Source: an uncultured Oscillospiraceae bacterium
Lineage (GTDB): Bacteria; Bacillota; Clostridia; Oscillospirales; Acutalibacteraceae
DNA length: 22,777 nucleotides
Direction of reading: 5' to 3'
Assembly (NCBI GenBank): GCA_900540865.1
Contig: UQHH01000043.1
Span: 1-22,777 of the forward strand
Shown piece by piece: positions 7,070 through 14,592 of this stretch. A program made the position numbers and the translations under genes. The notes under the pieces are model-generated. The model ran no database searches, was not told the DNA's origin, and saw only the letters and a list, made by a program, of their open reading frames with translations. Positions within the stretch are counted from its first letter, which is position 1; each line of letters starts with the position of its first letter.

Positions 7070-7333
7070 ATGAAAATTAAATCGGATTACCTGCTCAGAA
7101 AGGTTGCGGACAGCTACGTGGTCGTCCCTGTCGGTAAGGCAACCGTGGATTTCAACGGGATGATTAATTTAAACGAAACCGGCGCGTTTCTTTGGCAGCA
7201 GCTCCAAAAGGGGGCCGATGAGGATGCGCTTTTAAAGGCGATGCTTAAGGAATACGAGGTGGATGAGGAGACTGCCGCAGAAGGGCTCGGCGGCTTTTTA
7301 AATAAGCTCAGAGAGGCGGATCTGCTTGAATAA
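7070..7333 (+). CDS. PqqD-family peptide-binding protein (RiPP recognition element)
   Basis: The 87-residue protein matches the PqqD layout: an N-terminal beta section (YLLRKVADSYVVVPVG), a central LNETGAFLWQQL helix motif, and C-terminal winged-helix segments ending NKLREADLL. PqqD-like proteins bind leader peptides and present them to modifying enzymes. This would be the leader-binding partner for the peptide encoded at 6129. The ATG at 7070 has GAGAGGA (7054-7060) about 9 nt upstream; an in-frame TTG at 7052 has no such site. It lies 22 nt after the kinase and overlaps the peptidase gene by 8 nt, implying translational coupling. The family call is good; the specific partner is inferred from context. 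Confidence 0.88.
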   Translation: MKIKSDYLLRKVADSYVVVPVGKATVDFNGMINLNETGAFLWQQLQKGADEDALLKAMLKEYEVDEETAAEGLGGFLNKLREADLLE

Positions 7334-7784
7334 ACGGGTGGCGATGTCGGAGCTTTTTCCCGTGATTCATGAAGCAATATCGCGCGGCAGCGATGTGAGC
7401 ATTACCGTTACAGGAACAAGCATGCTGCCCCTGCTGCATAGCGAATCAGATACGGCGCTTCTTACAGGAGTAAGGGGCCGGTTAAATAAATACGATTTGG
7501 CATTCTACAGGCGCGCGGACGGCAGCTTTGTCCTGCACCGTGTCGTCAAGGTTACGCCGGAAGGGTATATCATGTGCGGCGACAACCAGGTTGTCACCGA
7601 GCATGGCATTACAGATGAAAATATTATCGCTGTCGTGAAGGGCTTTACGCGAGGCGGCAAAAAATATAATGCTTCAAATCGCCTGTATAGGCTATACAGT
7701 GTAATTTGGACAAACCTGAGGCCGCTGCGCCGTGGATACAGGGGCTTCAGGCGCAGGATAGCAAGACTGGGAAAGAGTACATAA
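7326..7784 (+). CDS. S24/S26-type serine peptidase, signal-peptidase-like, without obvious membrane anchor
   Basis: The 152-residue protein carries the signal-peptidase motif G-T-S32-M-L-P (nucleophile Ser32), then F-V-L-H71-R-V-V and C-G-D-N (84-87). His71 in the position used by Lys in classical bacterial signal peptidase I suggests a Ser-His dyad, as in the S26B/ER-type family. No clear transmembrane helix is present; the C-terminus is rich in Arg, Tyr and Trp and may bind the membrane surface. I prefer the TTG start at 7326, which overlaps the pqqD stop and has GAGAGG (7311-7316) at good spacing. The ATG at 7344 is the alternative and would shorten the protein by six residues. In this operon it is the best candidate to cut the leader from the peptide. 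A repressor-type S24 role is unlikely because no DNA-binding domain is present. Confidence 0.8.
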   Translation: MNKRVAMSELFPVIHEAISRGSDVSITVTGTSMLPLLHSESDTALLTGVRGRLNKYDLAFYRRADGSFVLHRVVKVTPEGYIMCGDNQVVTEHGITDENIIAVVKGFTRGGKKYNASNRLYRLYSVIWTNLRPLRRGYRGFRRRIARLGKST

Positions 7785-7803
7785 ACAGTGGGGCGAGGCT
7801 GCT

Positions 7804-9495
7804 TTGAAAAAAAGTAGGACTAAAAACCAAAAATCGCCGCTGCTCTGGATAATCAGGAATTCCAGGCCGCAGCTGCGCAATATCATATTGATTGTCGTAT
7901 TTTACGCTATTCTTGCGCTCATCGGCGTTTTTACCGCGCTGATTGCGCGCGGCGTTGTGGACAGCGCCGTCGCAGGCAGCATGGACGGCGTTATTTTTTA
8001 CGGCTGCATGTACGGCGGCGTACTGCTTCTCCAGCTGCTTTTGCGTGTTGTTTCGCGCAATATTTATTTTTATATCGGCGCGAAGCTTACCATGCACTAC
8101 CGCCGGAAAATTTTCGATACGATTATCCGAAAGGAATACTTTCAGGTATCGTCCTATCACAGCGGTGAGCTTTTAAACCGCCTGACCAACGACGTCGGAG
8201 TCGTTGCGGACGCTATCGTATCGATTCTCCCGTCGCTTTCGTTTATGGTAACAAAGCTGATAGGCGCGCTTGCCGTATTAATGGCGATTGACTGGCGCTT
8301 TACCCTCATATTTGTTGCCGGCGCGGCGGTGCTTATTTTTGTATCGCAGATTTTCAGGAAAAAGATGAAAAACCTTCATAAAAAGGTGCAGCAAACCGAG
8401 GGCGCGGTCCGTTCCTTTATGCAAGAGATTATCTCTGGACTTCTGATGGTAAAGGTGTTCGGCGCGGAAGACAAGGTGGATGAGCGTGTCGAAGAGCTTC
8501 AGACGGAAAACTATAAAATCAAGGTCAGGCGCAACCTGATTTCCATTATTGCGAACACGAGCTTTTCCTTTATTTTTTCAGCCGGTTATCTTTACGGCCT
8601 GCTTTGGGGTGCGGTAAATATCGTCGTGGGCGCAGTCACGTATGGTACCTTGACCGCAATTTTATCCCTGATTTCCCAAATACAAAGCCCAGTGGCTGAA
8701 ATATCGAGCTTCCTGCCTCAGTATTATGGCGCGCTTGCGAGCGCGGAACGCCTTATGGAGCTGGAAAAAATACCGGATGAGCCGGACATTAATGATAACA
8801 ATATCAATATTGGCGCGCTGTACGAAAACCTCCGTTCCATTGAATTTGACAACATATCTTTTAAATATAACCGTGATATTGTCTTGAAAAATACGAGCCT
8901 TTCCATCGAAAAGGGAGATTTTGCGGTAATTATGGGTATTTCGGGCATTGGAAAGAGCACGCTTACCAAGCTCTTGATGGGCGTCTATCCGGTAGATACA
9001 GGAAGCATTTATCTGGTACGAAAAGATGGCTCGCGTATTCCCGTGGATAAAAACATCCGCGGCCTGTACGCATATGTGCCGCAGGGGAATTTTCTTCTTT
9101 CGGGTACCATAAAAGAGAATATTTCTTTTGTCTGTCCCGACGCAAGCGATGAGGATATTATGCGCGCGGCGCAAATCAGCTGCGCGGACGATTTTATCAG
9201 GGAGCTTCCCGACGGGCTCGATACAGTCATTGGAGAACGCGGCCAGGGCTTGTCAGAGGGCCAAGTACAGCGTATCGCGATAGCAAGGGCAATCCTGACA
9301 GACGCGCCGGTGCTGATTTTGGACGAAGCGACGTCCGCGCTCGATGAAGAAACGGAAAAACGCCTTTTACAGAATATCAAGGGGCTAAACCATAAAACGT
9401 GTATCATCGTTTCACACAAAAAGGCCGCTGTGTCCGTCTGCAACAGGCGTCTGCGGATTATTGGCGGTAAGATTGCCGAGTCGGAGATGAAATAA
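7804..9495 (+). CDS. ABC transporter, fused permease and ATPase (peptide exporter type)
   Basis: The 563-residue protein has an N-terminal type I exporter transmembrane region (about 1-320, roughly six helices, the first about 27-48), then a nucleotide-binding domain. That domain has Walker A GISGIGKST (378-386), the signature LSEGQ (483-487; usual LSGGQ), Walker B VLILDEATSALD (about 503) and an H-loop in IIVSHKK. It works as a dimer and would export the modified peptide. There is no N-terminal C39 peptidase domain, unlike many bacteriocin exporters, so leader removal must be done elsewhere. The TTG start at 7804 has GAGG (7795-7798) 5 nt upstream. The stop codon overlaps the next start (TAATG), showing tight coupling with the nucleotidyltransferase gene. 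Exported substrate is inferred from context. Confidence 0.93.
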   Translation: MKKSRTKNQKSPLLWIIRNSRPQLRNIILIVVFYAILALIGVFTALIARGVVDSAVAGSMDGVIFYGCMYGGVLLLQLLLRVVSRNIYFYIGAKLTMHYRRKIFDTIIRKEYFQVSSYHSGELLNRLTNDVGVVADAIVSILPSLSFMVTKLIGALAVLMAIDWRFTLIFVAGAAVLIFVSQIFRKKMKNLHKKVQQTEGAVRSFMQEIISGLLMVKVFGAEDKVDERVEELQTENYKIKVRRNLISIIANTSFSFIFSAGYLYGLLWGAVNIVVGAVTYGTLTAILSLISQIQSPVAEISSFLPQYYGALASAERLMELEKIPDEPDINDNNINIGALYENLRSIEFDNISFKYNRDIVLKNTSLSIEKGDFAVIMGISGIGKSTLTKLLMGVYPVDTGSIYLVRKDGSRIPVDKNIRGLYAYVPQGNFLLSGTIKENISFVCPDASDEDIMRAAQISCADDFIRELPDGLDTVIGERGQGLSEGQVQRIAIARAILTDAPVLILDEATSALDEETEKRLLQNIKGLNHKTCIIVSHKKAAVSVCNRRLRIIGGKIAESEMK

Positions 9496-10712
9496 TGTCA
9501 AGCGATACTTCCAATATGCTTTACAAGCATTACCGCTATTTGCTGGAGCTCGTAAAGGCCGCGGTCAACGAAAGAGCGGCGTTAAAACCGCCGCCGGATA
9601 TTAGTTGGGAAAAGATTTATCAAATTTCCTGTGAAACGATGTTTTCCTGCCCGGTATTTTATGCGGTATCCACTTTACCTCAAAATACGGTCCCGCGTTC
9701 CATATACGAAAATTTCTTTGTCAATTTTCAAAAAAGTGTTTCGCAGGACACGGAAAGAGATAAATTTTTAAATTTGATGACCGACTTCTGCGAAGAAGAA
9801 AAAATCGATATTATGCCGCTTAAAGGCAGTTATCTGCGCGAGTTTTATCCGCAGCCGGAAATGCGGTATATGATTGACGCCGATATTCTGATTCATGAGG
9901 AAGATTCAAAAAATATCGATGCGTTTCTTGTCAGGCGCGGGTTTATTCTGCGTTCGCCGGGAGAGATACATGATGAATACATTTGTAAGCGTACTGGGAT
10001 AATTGTGGAGATACATAAAAAACTGATTTCCGACAGTAAAAGAAACGCAACGTTTTTTAGTGGCGTTTGGGAACGCGCTGTTTTAAGGAAGGGCTGCAGA
10101 AATACCTACCGGATGAGCGATGTGGACTTCTTTACTTATCTTTCGGAGCACTGCGTCCATCATTTTTTCCACGGCGGCATTACGGCGCGGATGATTCTGG
10201 ACTTTTATATTCTTGGACAAAAAATTTCCGGACGCGTAGACAGGGAATGCCTGCGGCGCGCGCTTTTGGAAACGGGGCTTTTAAAATTCACGCGGTCGGC
10301 GGTAAATCTGGCGTATGACTGGTTTTCGGAGGGCGGCGCAGGCCTACAGAACGATTCTTTATCCCGCTTTGTTATGCTAAACGGAAAAATGGGTTCCCTG
10401 CGTAATCTGGTCATCACAAACGCCGCGTCGCTTACGGGCGAGGGGGAAACAACCACTTGCAAATATGTACTGGGACGTCTGTTTCCATCAAGGAAAGTGC
10501 TGTCTGAAAATTTTCCCGTACTAAATAAAAGGCCGGTGCTGATGCCGTTTATGCTCTTTGCGTGGTGGTTTCGTAAGATGAAATCGAACCTGTTTGTAAG
10601 AGGAAAAAAGTTCAAGACGATTCCTTATATAAAGTCGCTCGACCAAGAGCAGCGCCAGGTTGAAAATGCCAGGCGAATGATTCAAGAACTGGAAATAGAC
10701 CCTGACATGTAA
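9495..10712 (+). CDS. Nucleotidyltransferase-fold protein, copy 1 (NTP_transf_5-like)
   Basis: The 405-residue protein has the core motif P-L-K-G-S (108-112), then Y-P-Q-P and M-R-Y-M-I-D128-A-D130, and later V-E172-I-H174-K-K. The D-x-D pair with the downstream E-x-H is the expected metal-binding set of this uncharacterised nucleotidyltransferase family (Pfam NTP_transf_5 by memory), so it looks active. No signal peptide or membrane segment is seen. Members sit in lasso-peptide and other RiPP clusters in Firmicutes and are suspected of adding a nucleotide or related group. The ATG at 9495 overlaps the ABC stop by 1 nt, with GGAG (9483-9486) 8 nt upstream. The following gene, after 18 nt, is a paralog. 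Substrate is unknown; the encoded peptide is the obvious candidate. Confidence 0.8.
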   Translation: MSSDTSNMLYKHYRYLLELVKAAVNERAALKPPPDISWEKIYQISCETMFSCPVFYAVSTLPQNTVPRSIYENFFVNFQKSVSQDTERDKFLNLMTDFCEEEKIDIMPLKGSYLREFYPQPEMRYMIDADILIHEEDSKNIDAFLVRRGFILRSPGEIHDEYICKRTGIIVEIHKKLISDSKRNATFFSGVWERAVLRKGCRNTYRMSDVDFFTYLSEHCVHHFFHGGITARMILDFYILGQKISGRVDRECLRRALLETGLLKFTRSAVNLAYDWFSEGGAGLQNDSLSRFVMLNGKMGSLRNLVITNAASLTGEGETTTCKYVLGRLFPSRKVLSENFPVLNKRPVLMPFMLFAWWFRKMKSNLFVRGKKFKTIPYIKSLDQEQRQVENARRMIQELEIDPDM

Positions 10713-10730
10713 CGCGTCAAAGGAGGAGAC

Positions 10731-11948
10731 ATGCAGCAAACGAATGATTTTTTTTGTGAAATAGAATATTTGCTTCGTTTGGTGAGTTCTGTGGTAAACG
10801 AAAAAGAACTTCCCGCTCCGCCGGAGAGCATTCATTTTCGTGCCTTTTGCCAGATTGCCGGGGATAACGCGTTCACACAGGTTATATACCCAAGCGTTGA
10901 AACGTTTCGGAATCAGAACTGCTTTCCCGCCGCGGCCTTAGACACGCTAAAGAAGGGCTACCAGATAGCGCTTGCTCAGGACTTGAACCAACAGTATGAG
11001 CTTGAAAAGCTCCTCTCTTTTTGCGAAGAGCAGGAAATATTTTGCGTTCCTCTCAAGGGCAGCGTCTTGAAACGGCTTTATCCGCAGAGCGCTATGCGCT
11101 ATATGGGAGACATCGACATCTGGGTGGAGGAAAAGGGCTTCGCTCGTGTGGCGGATTACCTGAAGGCTGAAAATTTTGTCTTGGAGGATAAATCAGGCTT
11201 ACACGACGAATACAGCAAACCGCCTTATGTTGCGCTCGAGCTTCATAAAAAACTCGTGCCGGAGGAAAACAGGGCGGCCTCTTTTTTTAATCGCGACATG
11301 ATAAGCAGGGCCGAATCCTATTCTGATTACCGGTTTGTTAAAACGCTAACGCTTGAAGACCAGTATGTTTATTTGATTGACCATACGGCGAAGCACTTTT
11401 ACGGCAGCGGTATTACGCCGCGCATGCTCCTTGATTTTTACCTGTTCCATAAAAGGTTTGCTGGTACAATAAATTGGGACTCGCTGTCAGTAAGGCTTTC
11501 ATTACTCCATTATGAGACATTCGAGCGCCGCCTGCGCACACTTGCGCAGGATTGGTTTTCGCCGGAGGGCGCCGGTATTAAGAAAGATGCCTTCTCGCTT
11601 TATGTGCTGCAAAACGGGAGCTTCGGGCAAAACAAGAATTTTTATATTTCCAGGGCGGTCCGGGAATCGGGAGAAGACGCGCCGCCTTCAAAAATCAAGT
11701 ACATACTGCGCAGGCTTTTTCCCAGCTATAAAATGCTCAGGGGCAAATTCCCGGTATTGGAAAAAAAGCCCTATATCACCCCGTTGATGTTTTTTCCCTG
11801 GTGGGCTACATGGTTTGACACTTTATTCATCAAAAAGAAATTAGACTATAAGACGTTAAAGCATGTAAACGACATCGACAGGGAAAGCACTGACAGCATG
11901 CGGGCGCTTTATGAGGAAATGGAGCTCGAATACCGAAAGCGGCCTTGA
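10731..11948 (+). CDS. Nucleotidyltransferase-fold protein, copy 2 (NTP_transf_5-like)
   Basis: The 405-residue paralog of the preceding gene has the same length and order of motifs: P-L-K-G-S (about 106-110), Y-P-Q-S-A-M-R-Y-M-G-D127-I-D129, and L-E170-L-H172-K-K. Shared C-terminal landmarks include K-Y-[VI]-L-x-R-L-F-P-S and F-P-V-L-x-K-[RK]-P. All presumed metal ligands are kept, so neither copy looks dead, but the rest has diverged, suggesting an old duplication with different substrates or a heteromer. The ATG at 10731 has AGGAGG (10721-10726) close upstream. The protein should be cytosolic. It is the last clear cassette gene; the lipoprotein gene follows after 39 nt. Confidence 0.8.
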   Translation: MQQTNDFFCEIEYLLRLVSSVVNEKELPAPPESIHFRAFCQIAGDNAFTQVIYPSVETFRNQNCFPAAALDTLKKGYQIALAQDLNQQYELEKLLSFCEEQEIFCVPLKGSVLKRLYPQSAMRYMGDIDIWVEEKGFARVADYLKAENFVLEDKSGLHDEYSKPPYVALELHKKLVPEENRAASFFNRDMISRAESYSDYRFVKTLTLEDQYVYLIDHTAKHFYGSGITPRMLLDFYLFHKRFAGTINWDSLSVRLSLLHYETFERRLRTLAQDWFSPEGAGIKKDAFSLYVLQNGSFGQNKNFYISRAVRESGEDAPPSKIKYILRRLFPSYKMLRGKFPVLEKKPYITPLMFFPWWATWFDTLFIKKKLDYKTLKHVNDIDRESTDSMRALYEEMELEYRKRP

Positions 11949-11987
11949 ACGACAGCTTGCTTGTTTTCCCTGGGAACAGGAGCTGTT

Positions 11988-13136
11988 ATGAAGGGTTATT
12001 TCCGTATCAAATTTGTCTTAGCGCTGCTCGCCGTGCTAGTTACAGCCGGTATGCTTGCGTCGTGTGTTACGGCGGACAAGCCGGCGCAGCATGTCATAAA
12101 AAAAGAAAGCGCGCAGGCGTCTGAGCAAACAGAAGCCGGTACAACAGTAGACCAGGCGCTTGTGCAGAACCGGAAGGAACGGCTGCGCGGTGTACTCGAC
12201 CAATACATGAAAAAGCAGAATTTCAGCGGGACAGTTTTGGTAGGGGTAGACAATGTCATCGTCTATACCGCGTCTGTCGGCTATTCAGACAGAGAGCTGA
12301 AAACCTATAACCGAACAGATACCGTATACGAAATCGGTTCGCTTACCAAGCAGTTTACCGCGGCGGCGGTAATGATGTTTGTGGAGAAGGGTACGCTTTC
12401 AGTAGAAGATACGCTCGAAAAATTCTTCCCGGATTATCCGTATGCGAAAGAGATAACCGTTGAACAGCTTTTGAATATGACCTCGGGTATTCCGGATTAT
12501 CTTAACGATCAGCTTTACCTGTGTGAGACGGGGCAGGCCGACCCGAAAAGCAAATTTACAATAGACGACGTTCTTTCTATCATAAATGGCAGGGAGCTAG
12601 AATTTGAACCGGGAACGCAGTTTTCCTATTCCAATACAAATTTTTATCTGCTTGGGAACATTGTCGAGCAGCTGTCCGATATGAAATATGAGGATTTTAT
12701 CAAACTGAAGATTTTTAAACCGCTCTCTATGGGTTCGACCAGCACAGAGCTTTCAAAGGCGACGGCAAAGGGCTATCTAAAGGACGGACAGGAGGGACTG
12801 CGTGTGGATTCCTCTTATTTTGGCCCCGCCGGGGAAATCGTTTCCTGCGCGGAGGATATATTCAAATGGCAATGCGCGTTTATTTCCGGCAGGGTCATCA
12901 GTAAGGCGATGGTGGAAAAAATGCTTGCGAATAAGGGCGCGGGCTACGGCTACGGATGGTTTTTAAGGGACGACTATTGTTTCCATACGGGAAATACCGA
13001 GGCGTTTTATGCCATTGACCTAATTGGTCAAGCCGAGGATATTAAGGTTGTTGCCCTGTCGAATGTAGACGACAACGCTACTTCAGAAATCGGGCAGGAA
13101 ATTTATAAAATGACCAGGGCGGCGCTGTTTGGCTAA
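11988..13136 (+). CDS. Lipoprotein serine hydrolase (beta-lactamase/PBP4*-like family)
   Basis: The 382-residue protein has a lipoprotein signal (1-25) with lipobox L23-A-S-C26, so it should be lipid-anchored outside the membrane. After a short linker, the serine beta-lactamase-related domain shows S118-L-T-K121 (nucleophile motif), Y214-S-N216 and H333-T-G335 (equivalent to KTG). This family (Pfam Beta-lactamase, class C-like) includes D-aminopeptidases, esterases and PBP4*-like enzymes; true beta-lactamase activity cannot be assumed. The ATG at 11988 has AGGAG (11978-11982) 5 nt upstream and gives a clean signal sequence; an upstream in-frame TTG at 11961 would not. It lies between the peptide cassette and ispD on the same transcript. 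It could process the exported product, protect the cell from it, or be unrelated. Confidence 0.88.
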   Translation: MKGYFRIKFVLALLAVLVTAGMLASCVTADKPAQHVIKKESAQASEQTEAGTTVDQALVQNRKERLRGVLDQYMKKQNFSGTVLVGVDNVIVYTASVGYSDRELKTYNRTDTVYEIGSLTKQFTAAAVMMFVEKGTLSVEDTLEKFFPDYPYAKEITVEQLLNMTSGIPDYLNDQLYLCETGQADPKSKFTIDDVLSIINGRELEFEPGTQFSYSNTNFYLLGNIVEQLSDMKYEDFIKLKIFKPLSMGSTSTELSKATAKGYLKDGQEGLRVDSSYFGPAGEIVSCAEDIFKWQCAFISGRVISKAMVEKMLANKGAGYGYGWFLRDDYCFHTGNTEAFYAIDLIGQAEDIKVVALSNVDDNATSEIGQEIYKMTRAALFG

Positions 13137-13157
13137 CCGCTTGAAAGGATGAATGGG

Positions 13158-13874
13158 ATGCATCGAAAAACAGCGGCAATCATCGTCGCGGGAGGGGATT
13201 CTACCCGAATGGGGGAAATCTCCAAGCAATTTATAAAGCTGTGCGGAAAAGAGGTAATCCTCCGTACGGCTCTTGCTTTTCAGCATACAAAGTGTATCGA
13301 CGAAATCATCGTCGTATGCAGGGAGCAGGATGATGAGAAAATGCGGTCGCTTTTAACAGTGCGGCAGATACCAAAGCTGAAGGGCTTTGCGCGCGGCGGC
13401 GCAACCAGGCAGCAGTCGGTGCAAAACGGCATTTCACTGGTTTCAGCGGATATTGGCTATATTGCGGTACACGATGGCGCACGGCCGCTCGTCACGGAAG
13501 AGCTGATTACGCGTACAGTAGAGAACGCGCAGCGGTACGGGGCAAGCGCGCCGGGCGTTCCTGTCAAGGACACCATCAAAACCGTTGCCTCCGACGGGAT
13601 GATAACCGGCACGCCGAACCGCAGCTGCCTTTATGCTATCCAGACGCCGCAGGTGTTTGAGAAAATCCTTTACCTAAGGGCAATGGAGGCGGCGAACACG
13701 ATTGGCGCAGGCTATACCGACGACTGCGCGCTTGTCGAAGCGGCCGACCATCCGGTATTTGTGACGCAGGGGGAATATACAAATCTCAAAATTACCACGC
13801 CGGACGATATTCCGGCGGCGCAAGCGATAATAACGGAACGCGAAAAGAACGGCAAAGGAGGAACTTGGGCATGA
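13158..13874 (+). CDS. ispD: 2-C-methyl-D-erythritol 4-phosphate cytidylyltransferase
   Basis: IspD transfers CMP from CTP to methylerythritol phosphate in the non-mevalonate isoprenoid pathway. The 238-residue product has the N-terminal nucleotide-binding loop A-I-I-V-A-G-G-x-S-T-R-M (R17), then VHDGARPLV, PVKDTIK, IQTPQVF and TDDCALVE, all family signatures. I choose the ATG at 13158 because AAAGGA (13144-13149) lies 8 nt before it; the in-frame ATG at 13149 overlaps that site. It follows the lipoprotein gene by 21 nt and overlaps ispF by 4 nt (ATGA). Length is typical. Confidence 0.96.
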   Translation: MHRKTAAIIVAGGDSTRMGEISKQFIKLCGKEVILRTALAFQHTKCIDEIIVVCREQDDEKMRSLLTVRQIPKLKGFARGGATRQQSVQNGISLVSADIGYIAVHDGARPLVTEELITRTVENAQRYGASAPGVPVKDTIKTVASDGMITGTPNRSCLYAIQTPQVFEKILYLRAMEAANTIGAGYTDDCALVEAADHPVFVTQGEYTNLKITTPDDIPAAQAIITEREKNGKGGTWA

Positions 13875-14338
13875 GAATCGGTCACGGGTATGATGTGCAC
13901 CGGCTGACGAAAGACAGGAGACTTGTAATCGGAGGGGTCGAAATTCCTTATGAAAAAGGTCTTTTGGGCCATTCAGACGCGGACGTTCTCACACATGCCG
14001 TAATGGACGCCCTGCTCGGCGCGGCAGCGCTCGGCGACATTGGAGCGATGTTTCCCGACACGGACGAAGCCTACCGCGGCGCTGACAGTATAGAGCTGCT
14101 TCAGACGGTCACGCGCGTTTTGCAGCAAAAAAATTACCGTATCGTCAATATCGACGGTACTGTCATTGCGCAGGCACCCAAGCTGAAGCCCTTTGTGGAG
14201 CAAATGCGCAAAAATATAGCCGCCGCCTGCAAGGTAACCGAGGAGCAGGTGAACGTCAAGGCAACGACGGAGGAGCAGCTCGGCTTTACCGGAAGCGGAG
14301 AGGGAATTGCCGCGCATGCCGTTTGCCTGATTGAGTAA
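13871..14338 (+). CDS. ispF: 2-C-methyl-D-erythritol 2,4-cyclodiphosphate synthase
   Basis: IspF cyclises the CDP-methylerythritol phosphate made further along the same pathway, releasing CMP. The 156-residue product keeps the zinc ligands D8, H10 and H42 within GHGYDVHRL and LGHSDADVLTH, the GDIGAMFPDTD segment, and a C-terminal GFTGSGEGIAAHAV block. The ATG at 13871 overlaps the ispD stop and has AGGAGG (13856-13861) 9 nt upstream; the in-frame TTG at 13865 is too close to that site. It is the last gene of the long operon, ending before the terminator at 14361. Confidence 0.96.
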   Translation: MRIGHGYDVHRLTKDRRLVIGGVEIPYEKGLLGHSDADVLTHAVMDALLGAAALGDIGAMFPDTDEAYRGADSIELLQTVTRVLQQKNYRIVNIDGTVIAQAPKLKPFVEQMRKNIAAACKVTEEQVNVKATTEEQLGFTGSGEGIAAHAVCLIE

Positions 14339-14360
14339 AACAGCAGACCTGCGACACATC

Positions 14361-14388
14361 AAAGGACGGAGATATCCGTCCTTTTTTT
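14361..14388 (+). terminator. Rho-independent terminator after ispF
   Basis: A perfect 10-bp stem (AAAGGACGGA 14361-14370, loop GATA, TCCGTCCTTT 14375-14384) runs straight into further T residues to 14388. It ends the operon that starts near 3870. Confidence 0.95.
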
Positions 14389-14473
14389 ATGCGCTTTTTT
14401 ACTGGTTTTTTATGTTTTTTATACAAACGGAATTAACGAAAATTATTTGAATATACAAAATTATAAAAATTTA

Positions 14474-14523
14474 TTTACAAAAAATATTTAATATAATATA
14501 GTTAAAGTGAAAAAAGTTCACTT
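14474..14523 (+). promoter_or_regulatory. Promoter and start-site hairpin of the starch-binding-like gene cluster
   Basis: TTTACA (14474-14479), a 17-nt spacer and TATAGT (14497-14502) form a likely promoter in a very AT-rich stretch; an overlapping TATAAT (14492-14497) is an alternative -10. Immediately after it is a 7-bp inverted repeat (AAGTGAA 14505-14511, TTCACTT 14517-14523), which would be the 5' end of the transcript or an operator. Confidence 0.6.
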
Positions 14524-14536
14524 GGAGGGGGTTCCA

Positions 14537-14560
14537 ATGGATTACTGGCTGTTTTTATAG
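14537..14560 (+). CDS. Possible 7-residue leader ORF (MDYWLFL)
   Basis: An ATG at 14537 is followed by six codons and TAG. A very strong Shine-Dalgarno-like run (GGAGGGGG, 14524-14531) sits 5 nt before it, between the promoter and the start of the first paralog (14593), which has its own site. Its position and strong site suggest a translated leader peptide or upstream ORF, but seven codons cannot be judged by coding content. It could also be a chance product of a purine-rich leader. Confidence 0.35.
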   Translation: MDYWLFL

Positions 14561-14592
14561 AAAACGTAATTACGAGAAAAGAGGGGGAAATA

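Noticed and set aside
6129..11948. A standard lasso-peptide cluster
   Set aside because: No asparagine-synthetase-like cyclase and no transglutaminase-like leader protease are present in the window, so only the accessory genes match.
11988..13136. A true beta-lactamase resistance gene
   Set aside because: The motifs define a broad serine-hydrolase family that includes esterases and peptidases; the lipoprotein anchor and operon context give no sign of antibiotic resistance.
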